Assembly (NCBI GenBank): GCA_013695505.1
Contig: JACDAH010000333.1
Coordinates: 1-6,632 of the forward strand
Origin: Chloroflexota bacterium
GTDB taxonomy: Bacteria; Chloroflexota; Limnocylindria; Limnocylindrales; CSP1-4
Length of the DNA stretch: 6,632 nt
Direction: 5' to 3'
In this document: piece by piece, positions 1 through 6,212 of the stretch
How positions within the stretch are numbered: position 1 is the first letter of the stretch
Layout of the letters: each line of letters begins with the position of its first letter
Translations under genes and position numbers: made by a program
Notes under the pieces: model-generated
The model's input: only the letters and a program-made list of their open reading frames with translations
Told to the model about the DNA's origin: nothing
The model's database searches: none

Positions 1-1511
1 TGGACGAGCGTCGGGCCGCGGAACGTCAGCTCCAGCGTCAGGCCCTCCATCGTCGGCTCGGACCAGGTCTGATCGAACACGAAGTTGCCGAGTGCGTACC
101 AGATCGGCTTGCCGTCGTAGACCTCCATCGCGCCGGCCCAGTGGGCGTGGTTGCCGATCACCATGTCCGCGCCGGCATCGATCGCGGTCCGGGCGAGGGT
201 CTGCTGGCCGGCGAACGGGGTCGGGTCGTACTCCGTGCCCCAGTGAGGAAACACGATCACGACGTCTGCGCCCGCCTTGCGGGCGGCCCTGATGTCGGCC
301 TTGACGACGCTCTTCGACAGGCGGGCGCTGCCGGCCTTTTCGCTGCCGGCCGTGTACGAGCCGGCGATCGTGTCGTAGGCGAGGAACGCGACCCTGACGT
401 CGCCGGCCTCGAGGATCGCCGGCTTGCGGGCGGCGGTGATGTTCTTGCCGGCGCCGCTCGACCGGATTCCGTGCTTCTTGAGGTTGGCGATCGTCTGGAG
501 GATCCCGTTCCGGCCGGCATCGCCGATGTGGTTGTTGGCGAGCCCGACCCAGTCGATCCCGGCCTTCGCCAGGCCGGCGATCAGCTTCGGGTCGGCCGAG
601 AAGACCGTCCCCGACGTGTGGTAGCGGAAGACGTTCGGAGCGGGGTTCTCGAAGTTTGCGATCGCGATGTCGGCAGACGCGATGAGATGGCGCATCGCGC
701 CGGTGTCGCCGGCCCGGTTCAGACGCGGCAGCTCCCAGCCGAACGATGAGCAGCAATAGCGCGAGGTGATGTCAGCGGTGCCACCGTCGAACGGAAAGTC
801 GGCGCCCTTGCCCTTGATCTTCAACGTCTCGGCCACGCCCCGGTCGAGCATGATGTCGCCGCCCGCGACGAGCGTCCACGACGTGGCCGGCTCGAAGATC
901 GGCGTGTCGCTGCGCTGCGGCAGGCTGGCCGTGAGGCCCCAGGCCGCGACCGTCTTCACCGCGTCGACGCCGAACAGCTGACGGTTGCCCCAGCCGAGCG
1001 CCCGGACGCCCGGCCCGACGGCATCCGCCCGGAGCACGGCGAGCCGCTTGCGGTGAGCGGCGAGGTCGGTCGTGACCTTTGCCGCGCTCTTGGCCAGGAC
1101 CAGGTGGGCATCACTGGCCGGCCGCTCGACGCCAAGACCGGCCAGGATGGCGTCCGCCTCGCGGGAGACGAGCTCCAGGCCATCCCAGGTCGCGCTGGTG
1201 CCCGCGAGGATCGCCCGGATGTCGTCGCGGCCGATCGCCCCCACCGTCGTCCGGTACTGGGCGACGGGCACGATCGGGACGTCCGCGAGGGGCGCGTCGA
1301 CCGGTGGCTGGCTGGCTGGTGGGGGTGCGTCGGCTGAGCCATCGGGCTCGGCCGAAGGGCCGCCGGTCGGGTTGACGGAGCCTGATGCCCGGGCGACGGA
1401 ACCCGGGTCCGGCGATCCGGACGGCTTCGTGGCGGCGCCCCAGCCAAGCGCCGAGACGCCGACGGCGAGGACAACCGCGCCGATGGCGACGAGCAGGGTG
1501 AGGCGCTTCAC
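1..1511 (-). CDS. CapA-family metallophosphoesterase-like envelope protein (C-terminus outside window)
   Basis: The reading frame is open from GTG at 1511-1509 to the window edge: 503 codons with no stop. The N-terminus (VKRLTLLVAIGAVVLAVG) is basic then hydrophobic, so a signal peptide or membrane anchor, with no lipobox Cys. A Pro/Ser/Gly-rich linker (about residues 28-75) follows. Residues about 77-205 look like a degenerate periplasmic-binding-protein-type domain. From about 210 the CapA/PGA_cap phosphoesterase fold is recognisable: GGDIMLDRG (217-225), NFEN (286-289), NNHIGDAG (326-333), HWGTEYD (423-429) and NHAH (454-457), which are the expected metal-site and active-site motifs. The family is tied to poly-gamma-glutamate or other surface polymer assembly, but most members are uncharacterised; the substrate here is unknown. 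It probably acts outside the membrane. I chose GTG 1511 because the charged N-region begins there, although no Shine-Dalgarno sequence precedes it. Family assignment is firm; function is inferred. Confidence 0.88.
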   Translation of the reverse strand, partial: MKRLTLLVAIGAVVLAVGVSALGWGAATKPSGSPDPGSVARASGSVNPTGGPSAEPDGSADAPPPASQPPVDAPLADVPIVPVAQYRTTVGAIGRDDIRAILAGTSATWDGLELVSREADAILAGLGVERPASDAHLVLAKSAAKVTTDLAAHRKRLAVLRADAVGPGVRALGWGNRQLFGVDAVKTVAAWGLTASLPQRSDTPIFEPATSWTLVAGGDIMLDRGVAETLKIKGKGADFPFDGGTADITSRYCCSSFGWELPRLNRAGDTGAMRHLIASADIAIANFENPAPNVFRYHTSGTVFSADPKLIAGLAKAGIDWVGLANNHIGDAGRNGILQTIANLKKHGIRSSGAGKNITAARKPAILEAGDVRVAFLAYDTIAGSYTAGSEKAGSARLSKSVVKADIRAARKAGADVVIVFPHWGTEYDPTPFAGQQTLARTAIDAGADMVIGNHAHWAGAMEVYDGKPIWYALGNFVFDQTWSEPTMEGLTLELTFRGPTLV

Positions 1512-1577
1512 CGGGTCGATGATGCCATGGCGGGTGGGTGGGCCGACACGCGGAGACCCCGAGCGCCGGGCAGAAGG

Positions 1578-1607
1578 ACGCCCCGTCCGGGCGGGCGGAC
1601 GGGGCGT
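1578..1607 (-). terminator. Hairpin terminator after tRNA-Asp
   Basis: A perfect 12-bp inverted repeat (1578-1589 against 1596-1607) encloses a 6-nt loop and is almost entirely G/C. Read on the minus strand it starts 16 nt beyond the tRNA 3' end and is followed by CCTTCT, a weak pyrimidine tract instead of a true U-run. It lies 66 nt before the capA-like start, so it probably insulates the tRNA transcript from that gene. Termination is inferred from position and stem strength. Confidence 0.7.
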
Positions 1608-1623
1608 GGGTAGATGCGAAGGA

Positions 1624-1700
1624 TGGCGGACCCGACCGGATTCGAACCGGCGATCTCCAGCGTGACAGGCTGGCATGTTGGGCCGCTACACCACGGGTCC
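1624..1700 (-). tRNA. tRNA-Asp (anticodon GTC)
   Basis: The minus strand folds into a complete 77-nt cloverleaf. The acceptor stem GGACCCG pairs with CGGGTCC, followed by discriminator G and an encoded CCA. The D-stem is GTGT/ACAT. The anticodon stem CCAGC/GCTGG encloses loop CTGTCAC, so the anticodon is GTC (plus-strand 1664-1666), reading GAC/GAT as Asp. The T-arm is GCCGG-TTCGAAT-CCGGT. All stems close, with only G-T wobbles at stem ends. There is no intron or degenerate base, so the gene looks functional. Confidence 0.97.
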
Positions 1701-1717
1701 AGTTGCGGCGAGTGCGG

Positions 1718-1746
1718 AGGATAGCAGAGGCAACGACGCTTGTCGT
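1718..1746 (-). promoter_or_regulatory. Candidate promoter of tRNA-Asp
   Basis: On the minus strand a -10-like TATCCT (1723-1718) is preceded, after a 17-nt spacer, by ACGACA (1746-1741), which matches the -35 consensus at four of six positions. Transcription would begin near 1711, about 11 nt before the mature tRNA 5' end, a usual distance for a processed tRNA precursor. A short inverted repeat (acgac 1733-1737, gtcgt 1742-1746) overlaps the -35 box. The call rests on motif match and spacing only. Confidence 0.5.
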
Positions 1747-1817
1747 CAGATGCCAAGGGTCCGCCCGGCACGCTCAGCGACCGACGAGGAACGGGATCTG
1801 CCGCTCCGACGGCCGCC

Positions 1818-1823
1818 TATACT
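1818..1823 (+). promoter_or_regulatory. -10 box of the threonine aldolase gene (probably leaderless)
   Basis: TATACT lies 10 nt before the GTG at 1834 in otherwise G/C-rich sequence and matches the bacterial -10 consensus at five of six positions. No convincing -35 is seen at 16-18 nt spacing. Transcription starting 6-10 nt downstream would begin at or within a few bases of the start codon, leaving no room for a Shine-Dalgarno sequence. This implies a leaderless or near-leaderless mRNA. Confidence 0.6.
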
Positions 1824-1833
1824 TCCGCGCGCC

Positions 1834-2952
1834 GTGACCGTCTTCGACCTCCGATCCGACACCGTGACCCAGCCGACAGCCGAGATGCGCCGGGCGATGG
1901 CCGCTGCCGAGGTCGGCGACGACGTCTGGGGCGAGGACCCGACCGTGAACGCGCTCGAGGCGCGCGCCGCCGAGCTGCTCGGCAAGGAGGCCGCGGTGTT
2001 CGTGTCATCGGGCACGATGGGCAATCTCGTCTCGCTCATGGCCCACGTCCCACGCGGCGGCGAGATCATCGCCGGCGCCCAGAGCCATATCGTCCGGGAC
2101 GAGGCCGCCGGGCATGCCGTCGTCGTCGGAGCGAGCGTGCTCCAGCTGCGCGACCGGCCGGACGGGACGCTGGATCCCGCCGAGGTCGCTGCCGCCTTCC
2201 GCGACCCGACCGACCCTCATGAGCCGACGACATCGCTGATCGCGATCGAGAATGCCCACAGCCACTCCGGCAACCAACCGATCTCGCTCGCGGACACCGA
2301 GCGGATGGCGGCCGTTGCCCGGGGGCGGGGCGTGCCACTCCACGTGGATGGGGCACGGTTCTTCAACGCCGTCGTCGCGCTCGGGGTTCGCGCCTCCGAC
2401 CTGGCTCGCCCCGCGGACTCGGTCACGTTCTGCCTGTCGAAGGGGCTGGCCTGCCCGGCCGGTTCGGTCGTGACCGGATCGGCGGCCTTTATCGGCCGGG
2501 CCCGCAGGGCGCGGAAACTCCTCGGCGGTGGGATGCGCCAGGCCGGGGTCCTCGCGGCGGCCGGGCTGATCGCGCTCCAGGACGGCGACGCGGGGATGAT
2601 TGCGCGCCTCGCCGACGACCACGCCAACGCCCGCCGTCTCGCCGAGCTGCTCGCAGAGCTGCCCGGGGTCCGGTCGCCCGGCGACATCGCCCAGCCCGGT
2701 GGCGACCACGAGCCGCTCGACCCGGCCCGGGTCCGGACGAACTTCGTGCTCTTCCGAGTGGCCGCGGACCGCGCGGCGTTCCTGGCGGCCGCGGAGGTGC
2801 GCGGTGTGCGGCTCGACTACTACCCCCACGGCCAGGTTCGGGCGGCGACCAATAGCGGGATCGCGGCCCGGGACGTGGAGGCCGTGGCCGCGGGGATCGC
2901 GGCGGCCCTCGACGAGGTCACCGTCCGCCCGCAGGTCGCCGTAGGACCCTGA
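1834..2952 (+). CDS. ltaE: Low-specificity L-threonine aldolase
   Basis: A 372-residue PLP enzyme of fold type I that should cleave L-threonine and L-allo-threonine to glycine and acetaldehyde in the cytoplasm. It matches E. coli LtaE along its length: [12 protein letters not shown] at the N-terminus, [15 protein letters not shown] (28-42), cofactor-binding SSGTMGN (58-64), H85, ENAH (139-142), [12 protein letters not shown] (170-181), the PLP-lysine segment LSKGL (K203), and [14 protein letters not shown] (231-244). It is longer than the usual 335-350 residues, mainly through a segment around 281-300 between the small-domain helices. The frame is open upstream to 1675, but that extension would run through the tRNA gene and precedes the conserved N-terminus. 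GTG 1834 sits just after a -10 box and gives the family's normal start. It is divergent from tRNA-Asp, and no partner gene is adjacent. Confidence 0.95.
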   Translation: MTVFDLRSDTVTQPTAEMRRAMAAAEVGDDVWGEDPTVNALEARAAELLGKEAAVFVSSGTMGNLVSLMAHVPRGGEIIAGAQSHIVRDEAAGHAVVVGASVLQLRDRPDGTLDPAEVAAAFRDPTDPHEPTTSLIAIENAHSHSGNQPISLADTERMAAVARGRGVPLHVDGARFFNAVVALGVRASDLARPADSVTFCLSKGLACPAGSVVTGSAAFIGRARRARKLLGGGMRQAGVLAAAGLIALQDGDAGMIARLADDHANARRLAELLAELPGVRSPGDIAQPGGDHEPLDPARVRTNFVLFRVAADRAAFLAAAEVRGVRLDYYPHGQVRAATNSGIAARDVEAVAAGIAAALDEVTVRPQVAVGP

Positions 2953-2994
2953 GCTCCTTGCGACGCCGTGGTTCGGCTCCGCCGGACTTTGGAT

Positions 2995-3039
2995 CGGAAA
3001 CCGTGCAGGGGCCTGAACCAGGTTGCCCTGCCGTTTCCG
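2995..3039 (+). other. Compound hairpin 43 nt after the aldolase stop
   Basis: Three nested stems can form: cggaaa (2995-3000) with tttccg (3034-3039), gcaggg (3005-3010) with ccctgc (3026-3031), and cctg (3012-3015) with cagg (3019-3022) around loop aac. They are separated by small asymmetric internal loops. No U-run follows, so it is not a canonical intrinsic terminator, but the position would suit the 3' end of the aldolase mRNA. The 3' part (3030-3035) can instead pair with 3050-3055 (gccgtt/aacggc). Confidence 0.45.
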
Positions 3040-3068
3040 GTAGCCGAGTAACGGCGAAGCTGGCGGGG

Positions 3069-3098
3069 GCCGCCGACGCCCGAGTGCGCGCCGGCGGC
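3069..3098 (+). other. G/C-rich inverted repeat
   Basis: gccgccg (3069-3075) pairs with cggcggc (3092-3098) across a 16-nt loop. In sequence this rich in G and C, a 7-bp repeat is only modest evidence of function. It is listed because it sits among other hairpins in the same gap. Confidence 0.3.
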
Positions 3099-3122
3099 GG
3101 GGTGCCGGAGAGCCTCGCGATC

Positions 3123-3142
3123 GCCGAGGCAAGGTCCTCGGC
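3123..3142 (+). other. 7-bp perfect hairpin with 6-nt loop
   Basis: gccgagg (3123-3129) is perfectly complementary to cctcggc (3136-3142) across loop caaggt. It is followed by the A/T-richer stretch gcgggaatatgcgactattgg, which contains no clear U-run. It could be a terminator-like element or part of a structured RNA. Confidence 0.4.
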
Positions 3143-3191
3143 AGCGGGAATATGCGACTATTGGAAACGCGATGGAGGTATCTTCGGGGCG

Positions 3192-3233
3192 GCGGGCTCG
3201 CGTCGAGCGGGCTCGAGCGGGCTCGCGCGGGCG
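3192..3233 (+). repeat. Short direct-repeat cluster upstream of the kinase gene
   Basis: The 9-mer gcgggctcg occurs at 3192-3200, 3207-3215 and 3217-3225, and a truncated copy (gcgggcg) lies at 3227-3233. Spacing is 15, 10 and 10 bp, close to helical periodicity for the last copies. The cluster ends about 20 bp before the kinase -10 box, where an activator or repressor could bind. Replication slippage in low-complexity G/C sequence is an equally simple explanation. Confidence 0.6.
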
Positions 3234-3252
3234 TTGGACTGATGCGCCGTTG

Positions 3253-3258
3253 GATACT
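3253..3258 (+). promoter_or_regulatory. -10 box of the kinase gene (leaderless)
   Basis: GATACT lies 5 nt before the GTG at 3264 and matches the -10 consensus at four of six positions, including the key A2 and T6. Transcription about 6 nt downstream would start on the GTG itself. The spacer is too short for a Shine-Dalgarno sequence and none is present. No good -35 is seen: TTGGAC at 3234-3239 would leave only a 13-nt spacer. The layout resembles that before the aldolase gene. Confidence 0.6.
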
Positions 3259-3263
3259 GCCTC

Positions 3264-4328
3264 GTGCGCACTGAGCCCGATGTCGACCGGGCCGCGCTCC
3301 TTGCGGTCCTCCGCGACCGGTACGGGTTCGATGTCGCCGAGTTGAGCTTCGTCCCGTTCGGGACGGACTCCTGGAGCTACGTGGCGGTACGTCAAGACGG
3401 CGACCGGGCGTTCGTCAAGCTCTCGCGCGTCGCCCAACCTGGCGCACGCCCGGGATCCGGGATCCCGCTCATGGCCGCCCTCGCCGACGGCCTGGTCCCG
3501 GTCCCGCGCCCGATCGCCGATCGCGACGACGGCTACCTGAACGTCGTCGACGGCTTCGAGGTCCAGGTCCTCGAGCATCTCGCGGGCGACAGCCTCGAGA
3601 ACGAGACGGCGTGGCCCGATGACCTCTACGCTTGCGTCGCCGAACTCGTGGCCGCCGTCCACGCGAGCACGAGTTTCGTCGCGCATCTTGTCGGCCGGCG
3701 CGAACGGTACGAGCTTCCGTTCATCCCGACGTTGGCAGGGACGCTGGTTGCGATCGCCGATCGGAGCGCCGCCGGCGACACCGAGACGGTCGCCACGCTT
3801 CGCTCGATGCTGGCGCCCCGGATCAGCGCGATCCGGGCCGCGATGGGCCGCCTCGAGGAGCTCCGGTCGACGGCCATGACCGGCGACCGGCTTGAGGTCC
3901 TCTGCCATACCGACATCTGGGGCTCGAACCTCATCCGTTCCGCCGATGGCAGCCTGCACCTGCTCGACTGGAACGGGGCGCTCATCGGTCCGCCGGAGCA
4001 CGACCTGTTCATGTTCGGCGGCACGACATTCTTTCCCGCCGAGCGGTTCGGCTGGTTCCTCGATCGATACGAGCGCTCCTTCGGGCCGGTCCATCCCGAT
4101 CCCGACATCCTCGGGTTCTACTTCTACCGGCGCAACCTCGAGGACCTCGCCGGTTGGGTTGGCTCGATCGCCGACGACCGGATGGAGGCCATCGGTCCGG
4201 CGGCGACGATCCGCGTCGTGGCGGATCTGCTGGCCGAGATGCCGCTGATCGAGGAGAAGATCCGACGCGTCCGTGCTTCGCTGGCGGGACGGGACCGCAC
4301 GCTGACGGAGCCGTTAACGGACGGTTAG
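3264..4328 (+). CDS. Aminoglycoside phosphotransferase (APH)-fold kinase, substrate unknown
   Basis: A 354-residue protein of the APH/choline-kinase-like phosphotransferase superfamily, which moves the ATP gamma-phosphate onto a hydroxyl of a small molecule. The N-lobe has the degenerate glycine-loop segment PFGTDSWSYVAV (31-42) and the ATP-binding lysine in FVKLS (K52). QVLEHLAGDS (101-110) suits the hinge. The catalytic loop is LCHTDIWGSNLI (213-224), a Brenner motif with H215, D217 (catalytic base) and N222. The metal-binding aspartate follows in LLDWNGALIGPPEHDL (D235, then E245-D247). There is no signal peptide, so it should be cytosolic. The overall layout is closest in my memory to spectinomycin-kinase-like APH(9) relatives, but such proteins also include homoserine, hydroxylated-metabolite and uncharacterised kinases, so antibiotic resistance should not be assumed. 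GTG 3264 is supported by the -10 box 5 nt upstream. Confidence 0.88.
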   Translation: MRTEPDVDRAALLAVLRDRYGFDVAELSFVPFGTDSWSYVAVRQDGDRAFVKLSRVAQPGARPGSGIPLMAALADGLVPVPRPIADRDDGYLNVVDGFEVQVLEHLAGDSLENETAWPDDLYACVAELVAAVHASTSFVAHLVGRRERYELPFIPTLAGTLVAIADRSAAGDTETVATLRSMLAPRISAIRAAMGRLEELRSTAMTGDRLEVLCHTDIWGSNLIRSADGSLHLLDWNGALIGPPEHDLFMFGGTTFFPAERFGWFLDRYERSFGPVHPDPDILGFYFYRRNLEDLAGWVGSIADDRMEAIGPAATIRVVADLLAEMPLIEEKIRRVRASLAGRDRTLTEPLTDG

Positions 4329-4448
4329 CGCGATCCGTCCCGATCGGCGACACTCAGCGCCTCCACCGGGCCCTTCTCACCCGGCCCTCGTGGCGCTCCC
4401 CGACAGGTGCGGATCGGGTCGCGCCAGCCGGCTCCGAGCCCCTGATCC

Positions 4449-4453
4449 AGGAG
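4449..4453 (+). promoter_or_regulatory. Shine-Dalgarno sequence for the DUF885 gene
   Basis: AGGAG at 4449-4453 lies 9 nt before GTG 4463 and decides the start within a frame that is open from 4154 onward. This is the only clear Shine-Dalgarno site before a gene in the window. The rest of the 134-bp spacer from 4329 holds only a weak 5-bp hairpin (4366-4370 with 4380-4384) and no convincing promoter, so the gene may depend on readthrough from the kinase gene or on an unseen promoter. Confidence 0.75.
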
Positions 4454-4462
4454 AACGCATTC

Positions 4463-6211
4463 GTGACCGAAACTCTGCAGGACGTCGTCCTGACCCGCCC
4501 CGAAGCGGCTGGCGGAGCCCGACCGGGTCCGCTGGACGAGCGCTTCTACGACCTCGTCGAGAGTCGCTTCCGGCGGATCGTTGCCGATAACCCGCTGGTT
4601 GGGACATATCTCGGCATCCACACCGAGGATCACCGCCTCGGCGACGGGACCCGCGACCACGTCCTCGCTCAGCTCGCGGCCGAGAAGAAGCACCTCGCAG
4701 CGATCGAGGCCCTCGACGACGGAGGCCTCTCGTCCGAGGCCAGGTTCGAGCGCGACCTCGAGCTCCACAACGTCCGCCGTCAGATCTTCGACACCGAGGT
4801 CGTCCGAACCTGGGAACGCCGTTCGACCGCCCTCGACGTCATCGGCGACTCCCTGTTCCTCGTGTTCGCCCAGGACTTCGCCCCGCTGTCGGAGCGTCTC
4901 GACGCGATCGCCAGCCGGCTCGAGGGTGTGCCCACGTTCCTCGAACAGTCCCGCGACCGCGCTGTCGTTCCCCAGGTCCGCGCCTGGCAGGAGCTCGAGA
5001 TCGAGTCCGCCGCCGACGTGCCGTCGTTCTTCGACGAGATGGTCACGGCCGGCAGGGAGCTGCCCGATGCCGAGCAGCGCCGGCTGGCGACGGCGGCCGA
5101 CGCCGCCCGCAAGGCCATCGCCGAGTACTCCGGGTGGCTCACCGAATCGCTTGCCCGCGGCACCGACGACTGGGCTCTCGGCTCCGAGCGGTACGACGAG
5201 CTGGTCAACCTCCGGGCCTTCGACGGACTGGATGCCGACGCCATCCTCGAGATCGGCGAGGACCAGCTCGAGACCCAGAAGGCCGCCCGCATCCGGGCCG
5301 CCGCCGAGATCGACAACCGCTCGACCGAACCGGAGGTCATCGATCGCCTGAAGTCGGACCATCCGAAGACGTTCGAGGAGGCCCTCGACGCCTATCGCGA
5401 CGTGATGCTCCGCTCGCGCCACTACCTGATCGACCACGACATCGCGACGGTCCCCGACGACGAGCGGATCGAGGTCGTGCCGACGCCGGACTACCTCCGC
5501 AACGTCATCCCATTCGCCGCCTACTTCTCGCCACCGAAGTTCGATCCGAAGCCAAAGGGCATCTACATCGTCACGCCGTCGGTCGGCGACGACCCGAACG
5601 CGATGCGTGAGCACAACTTCAGCTCGATCAGCAACACGAGCATCCACGAGGCGTACCCCGGCCATCATCTCCAGCTCCACGTCGCGAACGGCCACCCGTC
5701 ACTGACCCGGCTCCTGACCGATGCCCCGGAGTTCGTCGAGGGCTGGGGGATGTACTCCGAGCAGATGATGCGCGAGGAGGGCTTCGACGCAGCCGCCAAC
5801 TTCCGGCTCAACATGCATACGGACGCGATCTGGCGGGCCTGCCGGATCATCCTCGACGTCAAGATGCACCGCGGCGAGATCGCCGTCGACGAGGCGATTA
5901 GGTTCCTCGTCGAGCAGACGAGCTTCGAAGAGGCCAACGCCCGCGCGGAGGTCCGCCGCTACACGTACACCCCGACCTATCAGCTCTCGTACCTGCTCGG
6001 CAAGGTCCTGCTTCTCGGGCTCCGCGACGACGAGCAGGCCCGGCTCGGCAGCGCGTTCTCGCTCCGCGACTTCCATGACACGCTGCTCCGCAACGGCTCC
6101 CTGCCGATCAGCTTCCATCGACGGATCCTGACCGAGCGGATCGCGGCCGGGACTGCCGGCGGAGCGGGGGCGGGATCCTCGAGCGGGGCGCACCGGGCCG
6201 CGCGCGCCTGA
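4463..6211 (+). CDS. DUF885-family putative zinc metallopeptidase
   Basis: A 582-residue protein, a normal length for DUF885. The first about 380 residues are helical and charged, starting with the family-typical segment DERFYDLVESRFRRIVADNP (about 26-45). The predicted metal site is HEAYPGHHLQ (H395, E396, H401, H402), the hallmark HExxPGHH motif, followed by EGWGMYSEQMM (E426 onward), whose glutamate is a likely third ligand. YLLGK occurs near the C-terminus. The last about 20 residues are a Gly/Ala/Ser-rich tail that looks disordered. There is no signal peptide, so it is probably cytosolic. The family is predicted to be peptidases of gluzincin type, but substrates are largely unknown. GTG 4463 was chosen over upstream in-frame codons because of the Shine-Dalgarno sequence and because those would overlap the kinase gene by up to 175 nt. 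Its stop is 1 nt before the next gene. Confidence 0.9.
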   Translation: MTETLQDVVLTRPEAAGGARPGPLDERFYDLVESRFRRIVADNPLVGTYLGIHTEDHRLGDGTRDHVLAQLAAEKKHLAAIEALDDGGLSSEARFERDLELHNVRRQIFDTEVVRTWERRSTALDVIGDSLFLVFAQDFAPLSERLDAIASRLEGVPTFLEQSRDRAVVPQVRAWQELEIESAADVPSFFDEMVTAGRELPDAEQRRLATAADAARKAIAEYSGWLTESLARGTDDWALGSERYDELVNLRAFDGLDADAILEIGEDQLETQKAARIRAAAEIDNRSTEPEVIDRLKSDHPKTFEEALDAYRDVMLRSRHYLIDHDIATVPDDERIEVVPTPDYLRNVIPFAAYFSPPKFDPKPKGIYIVTPSVGDDPNAMREHNFSSISNTSIHEAYPGHHLQLHVANGHPSLTRLLTDAPEFVEGWGMYSEQMMREEGFDAAANFRLNMHTDAIWRACRIILDVKMHRGEIAVDEAIRFLVEQTSFEEANARAEVRRYTYTPTYQLSYLLGKVLLLGLRDDEQARLGSAFSLRDFHDTLLRNGSLPISFHRRILTERIAAGTAGGAGAGSSSGAHRAARA

Positions 6212-6212
6212 C

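Larger units (their letters stand above)
2953..3263 (+). other. 311-bp intergenic region with several inverted repeats
   Basis: I see no convincing gene between the aldolase stop and the kinase start. The region holds a compound hairpin (2995-3039), an alternative pairing that overlaps it (3030-3055), hairpins at 3069-3098 and 3123-3142, an A/T-richer patch (about 3147-3185), a direct-repeat cluster (3192-3233) and the kinase -10 box (3253-3258). I tried to match it to common riboswitches (cobalamin, glycine, TPP, c-di-GMP, c-di-AMP), RNase P, SRP and tmRNA and recognised none. It could encode a small structured RNA, act as a transcription terminator region, or simply be G/C-rich spacer. Confidence 0.5.

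Noticed and set aside
1675..1833. 53-codon N-terminal extension of the threonine aldolase frame
   Set aside because: It begins inside the tRNA-Asp gene, precedes the family's normal N-terminus, and is separated from it by a -10 box. It is a by-product of few stops in G/C-rich DNA.
1508..1837. Open frames on both strands across the tRNA (one containing RIRTGDLQRDRLACW)
   Set aside because: This peptide is the translation of the tRNA-Asp sequence itself, a familiar source of spurious proteins.
2958..3242. 94-codon frame with a TTG start in the aldolase-kinase gap
   Set aside because: Rare start, no Shine-Dalgarno sequence or -10 box, no recognisable domain, and it spans the hairpins and direct repeats. 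It is better explained as absence of stops in G/C-rich spacer.
3152..3274. 40-codon ATG frame overlapping the kinase start
   Set aside because: Only a weak purine stretch precedes it, most of its length is the direct-repeat cluster, and nothing in the peptide suggests selection. A regulatory upstream ORF cannot be excluded but is unsupported.
4311..4320. 10-bp palindrome ccgttaacgg at the kinase 3' end
   Set aside because: It lies inside the last codons, leaves no loop for a hairpin, and has no U-run, so it is not a terminator. Probably chance.
4154..4462. 103-codon upstream extension of the DUF885 frame
   Set aside because: It overlaps the end of the kinase gene by 175 nt, has an Arg/Gly/Pro-rich composition typical of a wrong frame, and ignores the Shine-Dalgarno-supported GTG at 4463.
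4325..5695. Long minus-strand frame opposite the DUF885 gene (and similar ones opposite the aldolase and kinase)
   Set aside because: These are antisense shadows of genes with strong G/C bias at third positions. None shows a conserved motif.
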